The notes under the pieces are model-generated. The model worked only from the letters and a program-made list of their open reading frames with translations. It made no database searches and was not told the DNA's origin. The translations under genes and the position numbers were made by a program. DNA of 64,000 bases from Callorhinus ursinus (taxonomy: Eukaryota > Chordata > Mammalia > Carnivora > Otariidae). The stretch spans positions 54,102,808 to 54,166,807 of the forward strand of contig NW_020312848.1 of the NCBI RefSeq assembly GCF_003265705.1. Direction: 5' to 3'. Shown here one piece after another: positions 33,900-44,959 of the stretch; the stretch's first letter is position 1; the number at the start of each line of letters is the position of its first letter.

Positions 33900-34272
33900 T
33901 GCTTTAAAACAAAACTAAACTGAGTAAATTTTAAAGATCTTATTGGCTTTATTCAATGATCCATGAATTGGGCAGCATCTCGCCCAACAAATAGAAAGGA
34001 GCTCCAAAGAGCTGTCGGAAATGAAAGACTTTCAATGACAGAAGGGAGCAGGACAAGGACGTTAGTAGGAAAGAGGGGCTGCTTGTGGTCACCTTCCTTT
34101 TGGGGATGGTGGGGGGTCCACCAGGCAGATTACCTCACTAGTGCTGACTAGGTAATTCCAGACTGACTGGTTTAAGATTCCACTCCTGGGAGAGGTTGAA
34201 AGTGTAATTAAGTTAGGTATTAAGTCTCAGTTTGGTGCTGTGGGCTTAGCACAAGAGACTACATTTTGGACA
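33900..34272 (-). mobile_element. Solo-LTR-like element, copy 2
   Basis: This second copy of the unit at 31323-31694 is the same length within a base, and about nine in ten bases match by eye. It has the same polyadenylation signal (complement of 33948-33953) and ends 'tgctttaaaac...ggaca'. Flanking bases of the two copies do not match as short target duplications. The flanks of both copies differ, which argues for two solo insertions or a small duplication limited to the unit. Confidence 0.65.
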
Positions 34273-34289
34273 TATTGTCTCTTATTTAA

Positions 34290-34425
34290 CAACATTATTA
34301 TTGCCGTTGTTACAGATGAGAAAAGTAAATAAGCTTGCTCAAAGTCACAGAGCCGGCAAATGGCCTGAATCCAGCCACTGGCAAATTGCTGCCAAGTCTC
34401 TCTATTATATTGCTTGATCACCTTT
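34290..34425 (-). mobile_element. MIR SINE, minus strand
   Basis: 'gttacagatgagaaaagtaa', 'gctcaaagtcacagagccg' and 'gcctgaatccagccactgg' follow the antisense MIR core. Confidence 0.8.
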
Positions 34426-34464
34426 ATAATAATTGCGTGGGACAAGCAACATCAGGCGTCTTTA

Positions 34465-34590
34465 CATTTAAAGGAACTGAAGCTCAGAGAAGTTAAGTGC
34501 CTTGCCCAAGGCCACACAGCTTGTTTTCTTTGAACCTGGAATTTTAATTCAGATCAGCTTGACGTCCATGCTCACTACATTATACCAATG
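34465..34590 (-). mobile_element. MIR SINE, minus strand, second in a row
   Basis: 'aggaactgaagctcagagaa', 'gttaagtgccttgcccaagg', 'ccacacagcttg' and 'catgctcactacattatacc' form another antisense MIR. It repeats the same core as its left neighbour, so these are two separate elements. Confidence 0.85.
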
Positions 34591-34759
34591 AATATAACAA
34601 GGGAAAACATCACTTAGCCTCAGCCCTTCTCTAGAAGGCTTCACATATTAGCTGTAATTTCACAGACGTTCGTGAAGAGATTTCTTTTAAAAGGTGGAAG
34701 TGAATCAAGAGTGTGTTTTCTGTCTTGGGTGAGAAATGAGGATACTCTGGCACCCTGAG

Positions 34760-34809
34760 TATACTATACTATACTATACTATACTATACTATACTATACT
34801 ATACTATAC
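34760..34809. repeat. (TATAC)n pentanucleotide microsatellite
   Basis: About ten near-perfect TATAC units occur here. An 11-base direct repeat, 'gatactctggc', lies on both sides (34741-34751 and 34812-34822). Confidence 0.97.
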
Positions 34810-34823
34810 CAGATACTCTGGCC

Positions 34824-35259
34824 ACTCCCTGGGCCTCTGTTTACCCAGTACCCACAGTGTGCCCTCAGCGGTGGTCACCTTTCCCAGGGAGCAGACACAG
34901 TACCTCTAAGGCTTCAAGGAGTTAGGAGTGAAAACTTAACTCCTTATCAGGCGCTTTCTTTTCTCCAAGTGGCCTTAGCAAAACCACTCTCCCCTCCCTA
35001 TGTCTTTAACTACTATTTGCAGTCCAGGTAAAAACCATCTTAGCCCAGAGGCATTCTGCACTTCCAATGGGACAGCAGTAGTCAGGGATGGCTCAGAAAA
35101 CTGTGAGACCCATCCCTCCATCCATCCAACCAATATTTGTTGAGCCCCTACTATGTGCTTAAGGATGGGATGGTGGGAAAATCTACAGACCAGGACCTGC
35201 TTCACTTTGGAGCTGGGGTCAAGTGTCCACCCCCCACTTGTCTGTGTTGTGTCGGGAGG
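34824..35259. other. Unassigned DNA with an old repeat scrap
   Basis: 35125-35165 ('aaccaatatttgttgagccc', 'tactatgtgctt') resembles a common old mammalian repeat. The rest is unassigned. Confidence 0.4.
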
Positions 35260-35392
35260 ACACTCTACCTACAGGGTTTCCATTTGATCCTCTTTTACAC
35301 GAAAGTAACTAACCTGTCTTATAAAGTTGTTGGGAGGGTGAAATCAGATAATCAATTTAAATGGTCTGTTGCATAATGTGATTCATAAATAC

Positions 35393-35441
<49 letters not shown>

Positions 35442-35480
35442 CAGTACCCAGAACCATAGGTGCTCAATGAATACATAGTG
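35260..35480 (+). mobile_element. MIR SINE 3' part carrying a CA repeat
   Basis: 'acctgtcttataaagttgtt' and 'gggtgaaatcagataatc' lead into the CA repeat. Then 'gccagtacccagaaccatag' and 'gtgctcaatgaatac' complete the MIR order. The microsatellite has grown inside the MIR. Confidence 0.7.
35394..35439. repeat. (CA)n microsatellite
   Basis: About 23 uninterrupted CA units occur, the longest dinucleotide run in the window, and so a likely polymorphic marker. Confidence 0.98.
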
Positions 35481-36227
35481 CAGCAAGCTGAAAGGAGTGG
35501 AGCTCAGAGGAAATATGTAAACATGAATGTTTCTAAATGGTCAAATAGATTTTAATTATGTGGAGTAAGGACTTCCATACAGGAATGCCTGGTTAACACA
35601 GAAGCATGTACCACATTGAACCGGTTTATCACACTGGTGATTAGCCGACTTTGAAAATATGAAGTTGCTGAGCCTCCCCTCAAGAATACTCCTACTCCGT
35701 TGAACATTTTCACCACCTATTTATCATCATTATGCCCTATTTAACCACAGGGCTGATTGTCTCTATTTACCTTGAGTTCAGCTAAGAACCAGCTAAGAGG
35801 ACTGTGCCCCCCTCAGGACCGAAAGGATATTATTAATGCCCCTGGAAAGATCTCCTCAGGCTTTATTGATCCGTGGATTGGATTATTAACGTGATGCTTG
35901 TGTATTAAAGGTGACTCTCGAAAGCCTTTCTTTTGCTCTGCAGACCAACAGTGAAGTGGAGTGCTTACAGAATAAACCTCTTCTTGTTAGGTGTTTTTCC
36001 TCTGGTCTTCTAAACTTCCTGCATCCTACATCATCTCCCCAGTGCACACTGAATCTTTTATGTGCCAGTATAGCATTAAGAAAAGAAGTTCACGAGGATT
36101 TTATAGAAAAGTTTCTCATCTCTACAAAGTGTATTTCTCAGATAATTTATTCTCGCTTGCCACTTTCCAGAGGTAAATGGTCTGCATTGTAAAGAGCAAG
36201 AAGGTATGACTTACATTTGTATTTTTT
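35481..36227. other. Unassigned DNA
   Basis: A 93-codon plus-strand frame (35911-36192) has no motif and no splice context that I trust. Confidence 0.45.
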
Positions 36228-36290
36228 TTCTCACTCAGTAGCTGGGCTACCTTGGGCAACTTCCTTCACTTTTTCTGTGCCTCATTTATT
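36228..36290 (+). mobile_element. MIR core fragment
   Basis: 'tagctgggctaccttgggca' and 'cttccttcactttttctgtg' then 'cctcattta' give the MIR core only. Confidence 0.65.
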
Positions 36291-37389
36291 AGAATGTTTG
36301 GACTTTGAAGCCAGCCAAATCAAAGACTGGTAAAGATGCTGACTATAAATCCCCCACAGGTGGATTTAATTTTTTTTAACAATTCAGTACTTCAGAGACC
36401 ATCTTTTCTAATTCATTCACCTATTTGTTAGTTTACTCATTCATTTGACAAGCAGCCTCAACTCTGTACTGGACCACTGGTTTATTCCTCAGATTATACA
36501 GGTAAATAATTGAAGTGAACTGCTGTCTTTAAGGAGCTTGACTCCAGAAGGGTGGGAAGGAGCCAGATTGATTTAAAAAAAAAAAAAAAAGGAACTATAA
36601 GGCAATGTGATGGGTGTCAAAATAGAGGTGTGTGTAAATCATTATGTAGGCAGGAGGAATGGCATGGTTAATTCTTCCCAGGGGAAGATTTCAAATAATG
36701 GGTAAGCAGGATATTGAAACCGGGGGAAGGAACAGGATGGGCAAGGCACAGAGAAGAGAAAGCATAGGAATGTCCCAGAATGTCTAGTAATGTGATTGCA
36801 ACAATAGAAGAGGTTGGATGTGGTGTTTAGGACTAGATAATCATTTAAATCTTTAGGAAGTAAAGCGTAACAATTAGGAGGGTAACTCTGAAAGTTGTGT
36901 GATGAGAGGAAAAAGTGGGATGGAGTAGGAGGCGTATTACTTCTCAAGAAGCTAGTTAAGGAATGATTTCTAAGTCAGGAGCAAGATCACAGAGACTGAA
37001 TTAGGGTAGAGACACTGGTAGTAGAAGAATAAAGATCCATAGAGGGAAGAAGGGACAAAATTTGGTTCCTGGGAATGAAGGGTGAGGGCAGAGGGCAGAG
37101 AAGGTAACTCACCAGGAGCACATACCCATCTTTCTGCTTCTGTAGCTCCCCACTCACACTGATTGTCAAAGATCAACAAGTATTTGTGCTCATGAAGACA
37201 CACTTGAGAATTTACGTATTGCAATACAGGTTTCCTTACATATTACTTTATTTCTTATACTAGTATTAGGGCATTCTTTTGATTTCTAAAATTATGTGTA
37301 TAGGTGAGTTATATTATCCATGAGTTTTTAAATCAGTATATTAATGCAAGTGTTGCAAAAGCTGTATTATAAAAGGGAATGTTGGCATA
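36291..37389. other. Unassigned DNA with an old repeat
   Basis: 36410-36900 contains wording of a widespread old mammalian repeat that I cannot name ('aaggagcttgactccagaag', 'aggatgggcaaggcacag'). It is interrupted by an A17 run at 36574-36590. Confidence 0.4.
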
Positions 37390-37696
37390 TGATTTCACTA
37401 TATGTGGAATTTAGGAAAGAAAGCAGATGAACATAGGCGAAGGGAAGGGAAAATGAAATAAGATGAAAATAGAGAGGAGAGTAAGCCATAAGAGATCCTG
37501 AACTCTAGGAAACAAACTGAGGGTTGCTGGAGGGCAGGTGGGGAAGGGATAATTGGTTAATGGTCATTAAAGAGGGCACTTGATATACTGAGCACTGGGT
37601 GTTATATGCTACTGATGAATCACTAAATTCTACCCCGGTAACTAATAATACAGTATATGTTAACTAAATTGAATTTGAATAAAGAATTTTAAAAGG
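37390..37696 (+). mobile_element. L1 3' UTR end, carnivore type
   Basis: 'gatttcactatatgtggaat', 'gcagatgaacataggcgaag', 'caaactgagggttgctggag', 'gcactgggtgttatatgcta', 'gatgaatcactaaattctac' and 'ttgaatttgaataaagaatt' are the carnivore L1 3' UTR in order. It is severely 5'-truncated. Confidence 0.9.
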
Positions 37697-37947
37697 GGGG
37701 GGTGTTGGTTCTGATAGAGTTAAAATTCACTAAACTAGAAGAAAGAAGGCAAGTTCAAATATGTTGATAACCTGGAAGGATGAATGGTACTACTGTGTGT
37801 AGACTCATGATGTCAACCAAGATTTTACTTAATACAGCCTGTTTTTTGGTACTCTCTGATGTTCTAATGACCCTACAATATATGCTTAAGATGTTGGTGA
37901 ATTTGGTTCTCCAGTCTTTTTCCAACTCTATTGCAGATCTTATGGTC

Positions 37948-37976
37948 TGTGCGTGTGTGTGTGTGTGTGTGTGTGT
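37948..37976. repeat. (TG)n microsatellite
   Basis: About 13 GT units occur after 'tctgtgc'. Confidence 0.95.
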
Positions 37977-38752
37977 AAAACACATAGGTCCCTCTCAGCC
38001 TGGCTATTTAAATGGACATGGCTACTTCTCTTGGTCTACTCCTTGACACCTGTTTTGTTGGTAACAACCTCCCTACTGATAGAGCCACACTCCTTTTCCT
38101 TCTCTTGGTCAGCTTCAAAGCAGTAGCCTGTGTGTTCCTCAATGACTTTCACTTAGCTATAGATAGGTGACCATAAAATCTATCATTCAAATGGAATGCT
38201 TTTGAGAATGAAAAGGGATAGCTACGTGGGGACAATAAGAATAACTTTGGGCTGTCCTGGCAGTGCAAGATGTATATTTATCTGAACTATACGCTCCAGG
38301 TGTGGTAGAGAATTTGCAAGTATTTATTCATCATGAAATGACGAGACATTCTTGCCTGGACCAAATGGTAACTCAAAACAAGTCCCTGTGAAAAAACTAA
38401 CTCTTGAGGGCAAGGACCATCTAATGCATATTTGTCTCTCCAGCGTTGAGTTCACATTTGGGAAATAGGGTTCAGAGTCCGGTCAAGAGAATTGAACCAC
38501 CCTTTACCTAATCAGTCCGTCTGATGTCAGAGTCATCACCCATTGACCAGAAAACTTCATAATGCTAATAAATGGCCACAACCTCCTAGAAAATGGTGTT
38601 TGATATGGTCATTAGGTGCCCACAGGTAGTAGGTAGTCTTTAAGGACATATACCAAGGTACTTTCATGAAAAGCAGACAAGAAACACAGTAGTCAAAATC
38701 TGGACCTTTCCTTACAGTCCAAAGCTGACCCCGGCCCCCAACAGAGTTGTAT
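37977..38752. other. Unassigned DNA
   Basis: 38400-38455 ('gagggcaaggaccatc', 'atttgtctctccagcg') may be an L2 scrap. Nothing else is recognised. Confidence 0.4.
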
Positions 38753-38905
38753 TTTTCAAACTTCAGGTACCTATGAATCACTTGGAAATGCTGCTAAATG
38801 AAAGGCAGGTTCTGGTTTGTACTCTGCAGCCTGAGATTCTGTGTGTTTAACAGCTCCCAGGAATGCCGTGCTGCTGGTCCACAGACCACACTCTGAGTGG
38901 TAGTA
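38753..38905 (+). mobile_element. MER5A-like hAT element
   Basis: 'caaacttcaggtacctatga', 'atcacttggaaatgctg', 'gcctgagattctgtgtgttt', 'aacagctcccaggaatgc' and 'gctgctggtccacagaccac' then 'actctgagtgg' match MER5A end to end. It is a non-autonomous Charlie-group DNA transposon, long inactive. Confidence 0.88.
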
Positions 38906-39384
38906 CAGGCCTTAGAGTTTTTCAAGTTTCGTGTTGGTATTCCCTTCCTGCTTTTAGGTGTTCGCCCTCTCTCACAAGGCCAAGCACTGCTCTGAGGACT
39001 TTGGGTACTTCATTCATCTTTCTGTCCCGAGGCCTCAACGCCGCAGCGGGCATGGCTCTGGGCCTAGCACGTGGCAGCAACTCAGTATAATTTTATTTCT
39101 GAAATGATGGAAGGCACTTCAACCTGTGTCTTCTTGTAAAACTTTATCATTTGTAGACATCCTTTCCTGGTGTCCTCATAGTTTCCTGTTGCTCGCTTCT
39201 TTTGGGTCTCTGCTATGTGGCACCTTAGCACAGTGGCTTCCCGTCTGTGTCTCCTGTATACCTTACTCTGGCTTATTTTCTTTATCGTCTTCCTGTAGCA
39301 TCCCCTGATATTACATATATTTAATATATATATTCTATTAGACATATATATAAAGTCTTTCATCCACAAATAAAACTTTTCTTC
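38906..39384. other. Mostly unassigned, possible L2 piece
   Basis: 38985-39095 ('ttcattcatctttctgtccc', 'gggcctagcacgtggcagc') may be an L2 ending in plus orientation. TA-rich sequence lies at 39315-39352. Confidence 0.4.
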
Positions 39385-39475
39385 CACCAGTGTCTCTTTT
39401 GTTCACTGATATATCCCCAGACCCTAAAACAGTGCCTGGCGTGTAGAAATTACCCATCAAATAGCTGTTGAATTA
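39385..39475 (+). mobile_element. L2 LINE 3' end
   Basis: 'ttgttcactgatatatcccc', 'agaccctaaaacagtgcctg' and 'gcgtgtagaaattacc', then 'gttgaatta', match the L2 ending. Confidence 0.85.
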
Positions 39476-39561
39476 ACATTATCTAATTTGATCCCAGCAA
39501 AGCCCAGTGAGTTCTGGAGGGCAAGTGTTACTTCCCCTTTTTGCATAAAAGAGTAAGAAGC

Positions 39562-40038
39562 AATGGTTCTTAACCTGGAGTCGATGGATAAAATTCAGGG
39601 AGTCTTTGAACTTGAATGGGGAAAAAAGTTACTTCTCATTTTCACTAGCCCCTAACTGAAACTCAACATTTACTTCTTTAGTAAATGTAAGCAAGAGACT
39701 GCAGTAATATTACAAGTACCTCTCATTTTGTCATCAGTAGGAAGGCCAGACAGACAGTTTCAGATCACATTACAGCGGTTGCAGATATCTCAAAATGTTA
39801 TTTACTTTTATCAGCACTTCAAAATTATTTGGCGTTTATCAAGACCTGTCTCTTGATACTTAGTATATTTAGTATAAGAAGGAAGCATGTTCATTACGAC
39901 ATCAGAAAAAAATTAATAATTCTTTAAAATCCTCTGTATCATTTTATGCAAGTAAAAGCCTCATTCTGAGAAAGCATCTTTGACTTTCACCAGATTATCA
40001 AAGGGATCCGTAACACATGGAATAAACCAAGAAATTTT
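39562..40038 (+). mobile_element. Old DNA transposon, hAT-like
   Basis: It begins 'caatggttcttaacctggag', continues 'cttgaatggggaaaaaagtt', 'ttcactagcccctaactgaa', 'ttacagcggttgcagatatc' and 'attctgagaaagcatctttg', and finishes 'agggatccgtaacacatgg'. I remember this order from a widespread mammalian non-autonomous hAT family. The right terminal repeat is poorly preserved. Confidence 0.65.
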
Positions 40039-41200
40039 GGTAAAGATATCTGGGGAGGTGTGATGATCTGACCAGTTCGTCACTGACTGGTCAATGGCAG
40101 TTGTAGACCTAGATCCCAAGTCAGGCCTTTTGTACAGGCTTGTTGCTCTTCACGGCCAACTTGATAAGGGAGGAGGATATAGGCCCCTGGTGGGAGGAAT
40201 GGCACTCCTTGGTGTTTGGGCGCACGGTAGCCCTGACTGAGGTATTCGATCCCACGTCTGCTATTCTTCCCCCCACTTGCTGCATAACTCTTTAAATACT
40301 CATGCATCTAGAAAGAATAGTTGATACTTCTACATTTCCTTTTATCTAACTAGTATGGAGGTCAGTCAGCTTTGCCCATTCCAGCACCTGGGTTAAGTCA
40401 TGCCAGGATGGGAGGAGAACTTGACAAAAGCATCTCTCCCTGCATGAAAGTTACAGTTCTTGGTTGCAACTTTGTAACTGGGTCACTGGAGATTTCGCAG
40501 CTGGTGCTCTTGTTGATGTCCTGTCCAAAATCTCCTGAGTGGGATTATTTTCTGTTGACCTCTGTTCCTGCAGTTGTTTCACTTGTACAATGAAGAACAC
40601 AGAATCTTCATTTAGGGTTCTAAATTGTTTTGTGGCATTTGTATGCATAGTTAAATAGTTGGCATGCTTCAGGGTAGATTTCTATTTCAATATATGCCAT
40701 TTTCAAAGGTATGAACGCATGTGTATTTCATATTCAGTGGCATATACTTCTGAAAGTACACGTAGAAAAGCAAATTAATACATAGGAGACATAGATACAA
40801 AATAAGGAGTAAACATATGTATGCACACAAAAACACACACATTTATTTCTGAGTGGTAAATGATGGAACTGAGTCTTGGACCTGCATTATCCAATTCCAG
40901 ATATGTTAACTTGCATTATCCCCCAACACACATACGTGATAATATAAGCACTAAGTCATAGTCATATGCAGATAGGTGTGTGTGGCAGGAGGGGGCATGG
41001 GTAAGTGGGGAGGAGTAAACTTGAAAATTGGGATAAATTTTTGAAAGATTATCTTAAGTGTAATTATTAATGCACATTGTAGCAATGCATTAATTTATTC
41101 CTTGAAGAATGTTTCAGCATAGGAGAGCTTGACCTTTTGTGGAGAGATGCCTAGTGCATTTGCCTACAGCTTCTGCCCACAACCATAATTGTTTGATTTT
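40039..41200. other. Unassigned DNA
   Basis: No gene or repeat is recognised. Overlapping short frames at 40372-40593 and 40451-40648 run on opposite strands and lack motifs. Confidence 0.5.
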
Positions 41201-41453
41201 AAAAGGGGAAAATTCAGGGGTGCCTGGGTGGCTCAGTCGTTAAGTGTCTGCCTTCGGCTCAGAGTCGTTAAGCGTCTGCCTTCAGCTCAGGTCATGATCC
41301 TGGGATCGAGCCCCGCATTGGGCTCCCTGGTCTGTGGGAAGCCTGCTTCTCCCTCTCCCACTCCCCCTGCTTGTGTTCCCTCTCTTACTGTGTCTCTCTC
41401 TGTCAAATAAATAAAAATAAAATCTTAAAAAGAAAAAGGGGGGGGAAATTCAG
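41201..41453 (+). mobile_element. Can-SINE, plus strand, with internal 28-base duplication
   Basis: The SINE body runs from about 41217 to 41437. After the head, the segment 'agtcgttaagtgtctgcc...' (41235-41262) is repeated directly at 41263-41290 with two differences, doubling the region just past the A box. The B box 'gggatcgagccccgc' and tail are normal. The flanks 'ggggaaaattcag' (41204-41216) and 'ggggaaattcag' (41442-41453) are its target duplication. Confidence 0.95.
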
Positions 41454-41672
41454 GGCTCCTGGGTGGCTCAGTTGGTTAAGTGTCTGCCTTCGGCTCAGTT
41501 CATGATCCCAGGGTCCTGGGATCGAGCCCCACATCAGGCTCCCTGCCCAGGGGAGAGTCAGCTTCTCCCTCTCCCTGTTCTGTTCCCCCTGCTTATGCCC
41601 TCGCTCGCTCTCTGTCAAATTAATAAATAAAATATTTGAAAAATAATAAAAATTTAAAAAAGGAGAAAATTC
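41454..41672 (+). mobile_element. Can-SINE, plus strand, second copy at the same site
   Basis: It starts about 41454 ('ggctcctgggtggctcag') with B box 'gggatcgagccccac', and its tail runs to about 41660. It is followed by 'aggagaaaattc', a third version of the target sequence found before and between the two SINEs. Both insertions therefore used essentially the same target. Confidence 0.95.
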
Positions 41673-42633
41673 TCTCAATATGTAGCTAACAAGAAGGAGG
41701 AACTTGAGGAGCCGTTTGGACATCTGATCACACAAAGACAGGTACTCTTCCTAACCTCAAGTATACTGAGTGCCTTGTGCAGACAAGTCCCTTGGAGGGG
41801 ATGATGAGGATGATGACTTGGCATAAATGAAGTTCCTGGCCTGCTTATGGCTTCTTTCTTGCATAGACTGTGCACTCCTGGTCTCAGAATAAGACTTTCC
41901 TTCTAGTGTATCCCTTTTTCCTACCTTACAGACCAGTATAACTCACTAAAGGGCACTGAACCAGCTGGTTAGGCTGTGACTTTACCTGTTACATGGTCAT
42001 TATTTCTCCCTGGTTATCTTCCAAGAGCCATTTCTTTCAACATGCCATTTCTTCAGCCAGAAATAATTAATATAAGTCATGGCTTAGCTGTTCTTCCCAG
42101 TAAGAACCAGCCTCCCGTCCTGGGGTTGCTTTTGGCCAAAAAATCCTCAACTACGTTGGGAAACTGTTCTCTAGGTGTTTTGATTTCATTCTCCCCCATT
42201 CCAGCCATCCCCACCCTCAAACGAAAGGATTGACTCCGTCATCCCTGACCCGAGCTTCCTCAGCACGGTCTCATGGGGTGTCCTCCAATGTGCAAGGCCT
42301 GGTGACGTCAAATCCTCGTGAAGTCTCTGTCCTCAGGGCATTCAAAATTTAATTAGGTAGATGGAACCCATGTCCATAAAAAGTTAGCTGGCAATATCAC
42401 AAGATCATATAAAATAAATATGAAAGGAATAATAGCAAAAATAGAAGCCACATGAGTTCAAAGGATCACTGGAAGTTGGAGTTAATTGGGAAATATTCAT
42501 GAAAGTATTGAAAACATTTGTGGCTAGAAATTCCATGTCTATGAAAAATGAAAATATCTCCTCAGCAGTAGGAGACATTTAATTATATCTAATAATGACA
42601 CAAGTAGAGAGACACTGTCTGTAAGTTATAAAT
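41673..42633. other. Unassigned DNA
   Basis: 42280-42420 ('gtgcaaggcctggtgacg', 'ttaattaggtagatgg') resembles the same unnamed old repeat as at 36410. No gene is seen. Confidence 0.45.
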
Positions 42634-42822
42634 AAGATGTTCCTAGGGGCGCCTGGGTGGCTCAGTCGGTTAAGCTCAGGGTCCTGGGATCAAGCCCCAA
42701 GTAGGAAGAGTCTGCTTCTCCCTCTCCCTATGTCCCTCCCCCCACTTGTGCACGCTCTCTCTCTCTCTCTCTGTCTCTAAAATAAATAAATAAAATCTTA
42801 AAAAAAAAAAAAGATGTCCCTA
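42634..42822 (+). mobile_element. Can-SINE with internal deletion and TSD
   Basis: The duplication 'aagatgttccta' (42634-42645) and 'aagatgtcccta' (42811-42822) flanks a short SINE. The head 'ggggcgcctgggtggctcag' is normal, but 'tcggttaag' passes directly into 'ctcagggtcctggg', so about 30 bases between the A and B boxes are lost. The CT run and tail are intact. Confidence 0.95.
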
Positions 42823-44149
42823 AACATCAAAAAAGATGTGAATAGAATCAGCTGTTAAAGAACCCATTTACTTTGGGAACAGGAAAGCGATGTTTAAAAT
42901 CAGGCTAACCCTCCCTGAGAAATCTTTCCTTGCCTGGGATCTGTCACTTCAGGAGAACCCCTGTGTGTTGTTAGGTGCCTGGGACCTTTCACATAGCGTC
43001 AGCTTAAAAGATGAGGAAAGTGTACACTAAGGCGATGTTCAATGTTAAAAGTAGAAAGGTTAAGAAAGTCTCCTCTGCCCAATGCCTCAGGTTAGCTCAG
43101 TTTGCATTTTTTTTTTTTCGTATAAGAGAAGGAGAGTCAAAGAAGTACACAAACTGGGGAAAATGAGCTTTTAAGTAGGTGCTGGGAGAAAACCACACCG
43201 ATAAAAATTATAAACAAGACTGCACGGGCCCTTCACGAAGCGGGCTCTCTGGATACCCAGTGAGGCATGTTTACCAGAAGAAGAAAGATGGAGTCGGCTG
43301 GCGCCTCTTAAATGTGCATACTTGGGAGTTTGGGACACACATGTGCTTTTGTGTGTGTTTTCTCAGAGGACATTTGCAGACACCAATCTTTTTCTAATCT
43401 CACTTGTGTTTTCAAATTGAGGCAGGTATGGGATTTCTGTAGAGGACACAGATATGTAAAGGGCCATTAGGAAGTTATCTGATATTTAAATAGAAAAAAA
43501 TGCAATTAAAATCCCACTACCCTTTTCATTGTTTGTTTTCTTTATTTGAAGTAGTTAGGAATTAAAAACAACTGAATTTTTTTTTTGTAAACCTTTCAAG
43601 AAGTTCACTTTTGGACTAAGCCCAAACCTACAGTTACTAAGCCAAAAATGGACTATTTTCACAAAGAGTTGAGTGATGGAAGGCAGAAGCTGTCTTGGAA
43701 AGTGTTATGTGAATACTCTCATTAAAAAAAAAAAAAAGACTGTAAATTGGAAGTAGGCATTTCTTTACCTTATAAAAACTTGGGCAAATTATTTCCCTTC
43801 GGAGGATGATCATTTGAGCTAATTTGCCTACATTCCAAATATTATGGGTCTTGTAAGAGTGTGCAGGGTTTTGTTTTGTTTTGTGTTGTTTTTTGGCAAG
43901 CTCCCCTCCTGGTCTGTGGACAGACTCTGGACATGTCTCAACCCAAAGTCAAGGCTGTTCAAACTCATAAGTGAAGTGACTGTCTCATTGGTTTGATTGA
44001 CAGGATTTTGTACTGTGTGATTCAGTTACTGAGGTAAATTGTGAATGTAGTTTACATACTTCCTTGAGCTCTCACTAAAATATTGTAGTCAGGTATATTT
44101 GAAGATAGACCTTTCACAAATGATTTCAACAACTGTTGAAAACTGTGGA
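42823..44149. other. Unassigned DNA
   Basis: T-runs lie near 43107 and 43580, an A13 run at about 43724-43737, and a GTTTT-rich patch at 43868-43893. No gene or named repeat is seen. Confidence 0.5.
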
Positions 44150-44338
44150 GTGATGGTTCTCAAACTGTAGTCCCCCACCCAGCAGCTTTAGCATCACCTG
44201 GGAACTTGTTACAAATACAGAACCTCAGTGTGCAGCCGGGGTTTATCAAATCCGAAGTTCTGGGGGTGGAGCCCCCAATTTGTGGTTTAACAGGCTGTCC
44301 AGGTGATTTGGATATGCTCAATGTGAGAGCAAGTGCTG
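44150..44338 (+). mobile_element. MER5A-like hAT element
   Basis: 'gatggttctcaaactgtagt', 'agcatcacctgggaacttgt', 'tctgggggtggagcccccaa', 'caggctgtccaggtgatttg' and the inverse end 'atgtgagagcaagtgctg' match MER5A/MER5B. It is more diverged than the copy at 38753. Confidence 0.8.
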
Positions 44339-44959
44339 AAGGACATAGAGTTATAGATATAATGGGAGTACATGTAGAAACTTTTTATTATAATTTGTAA
44401 AAAATTTTTATACTGGGGCAAATTTGAACAGGCTTTCATAACATTCCATCCCATGCAAGACATGATGGACTTAGGCTTTCATTCATTTATACAACATGAT
44501 ACAAGTATTTGAGAGTTTCTTAAATGTTCATTCTATGGAATATTTAATACAGGATGATGCTGATGTGCTATTAGTAATTTTCCAGATGATAGTTTTGGAT
44601 GCAATGAAATTCAGCAAAAATTTGAGTTCTCCTAAACAAGGCTGCAAGAAGATGCCTGTTCACTTTAACGTTGAAATATTCCAAAAGTAAGGATTAACGG
44701 TAATATCACAATGACTGAAAATTATGGGATTACTCCACTGGAAAACATTCTTCGTTCTGTCATTTGTAAATCCCTTCACGTAACTTAGGAAAAGGGATCT
44801 GAGAAATACTGTCAGATAATATCTAAAATATGAGTGTCATAGATACATATAAGGCCCTTAAAATTATTTTTAACAAATGCTATTATGCTGAAACTCCAAT
44901 TCTTTGGGCAAGCTTTCATTGACCTCTGTTGCCAACAAATAAAAAGAATGGCAGTATTG
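44339..44959. other. Unassigned DNA
   Basis: Nothing is recognised. Two 64-codon frames near here have no support. Confidence 0.45.

Noticed and set aside
31323..34272. An intact provirus with two LTRs
   Set aside because: The interval lacks recognisable gag, pol or env, primer site and polypurine tract, and flanks show no matching short duplication.
34760..34809. CRISPR-like regular array
   Set aside because: It is a simple pentanucleotide microsatellite without spacers, in a mammalian genome.
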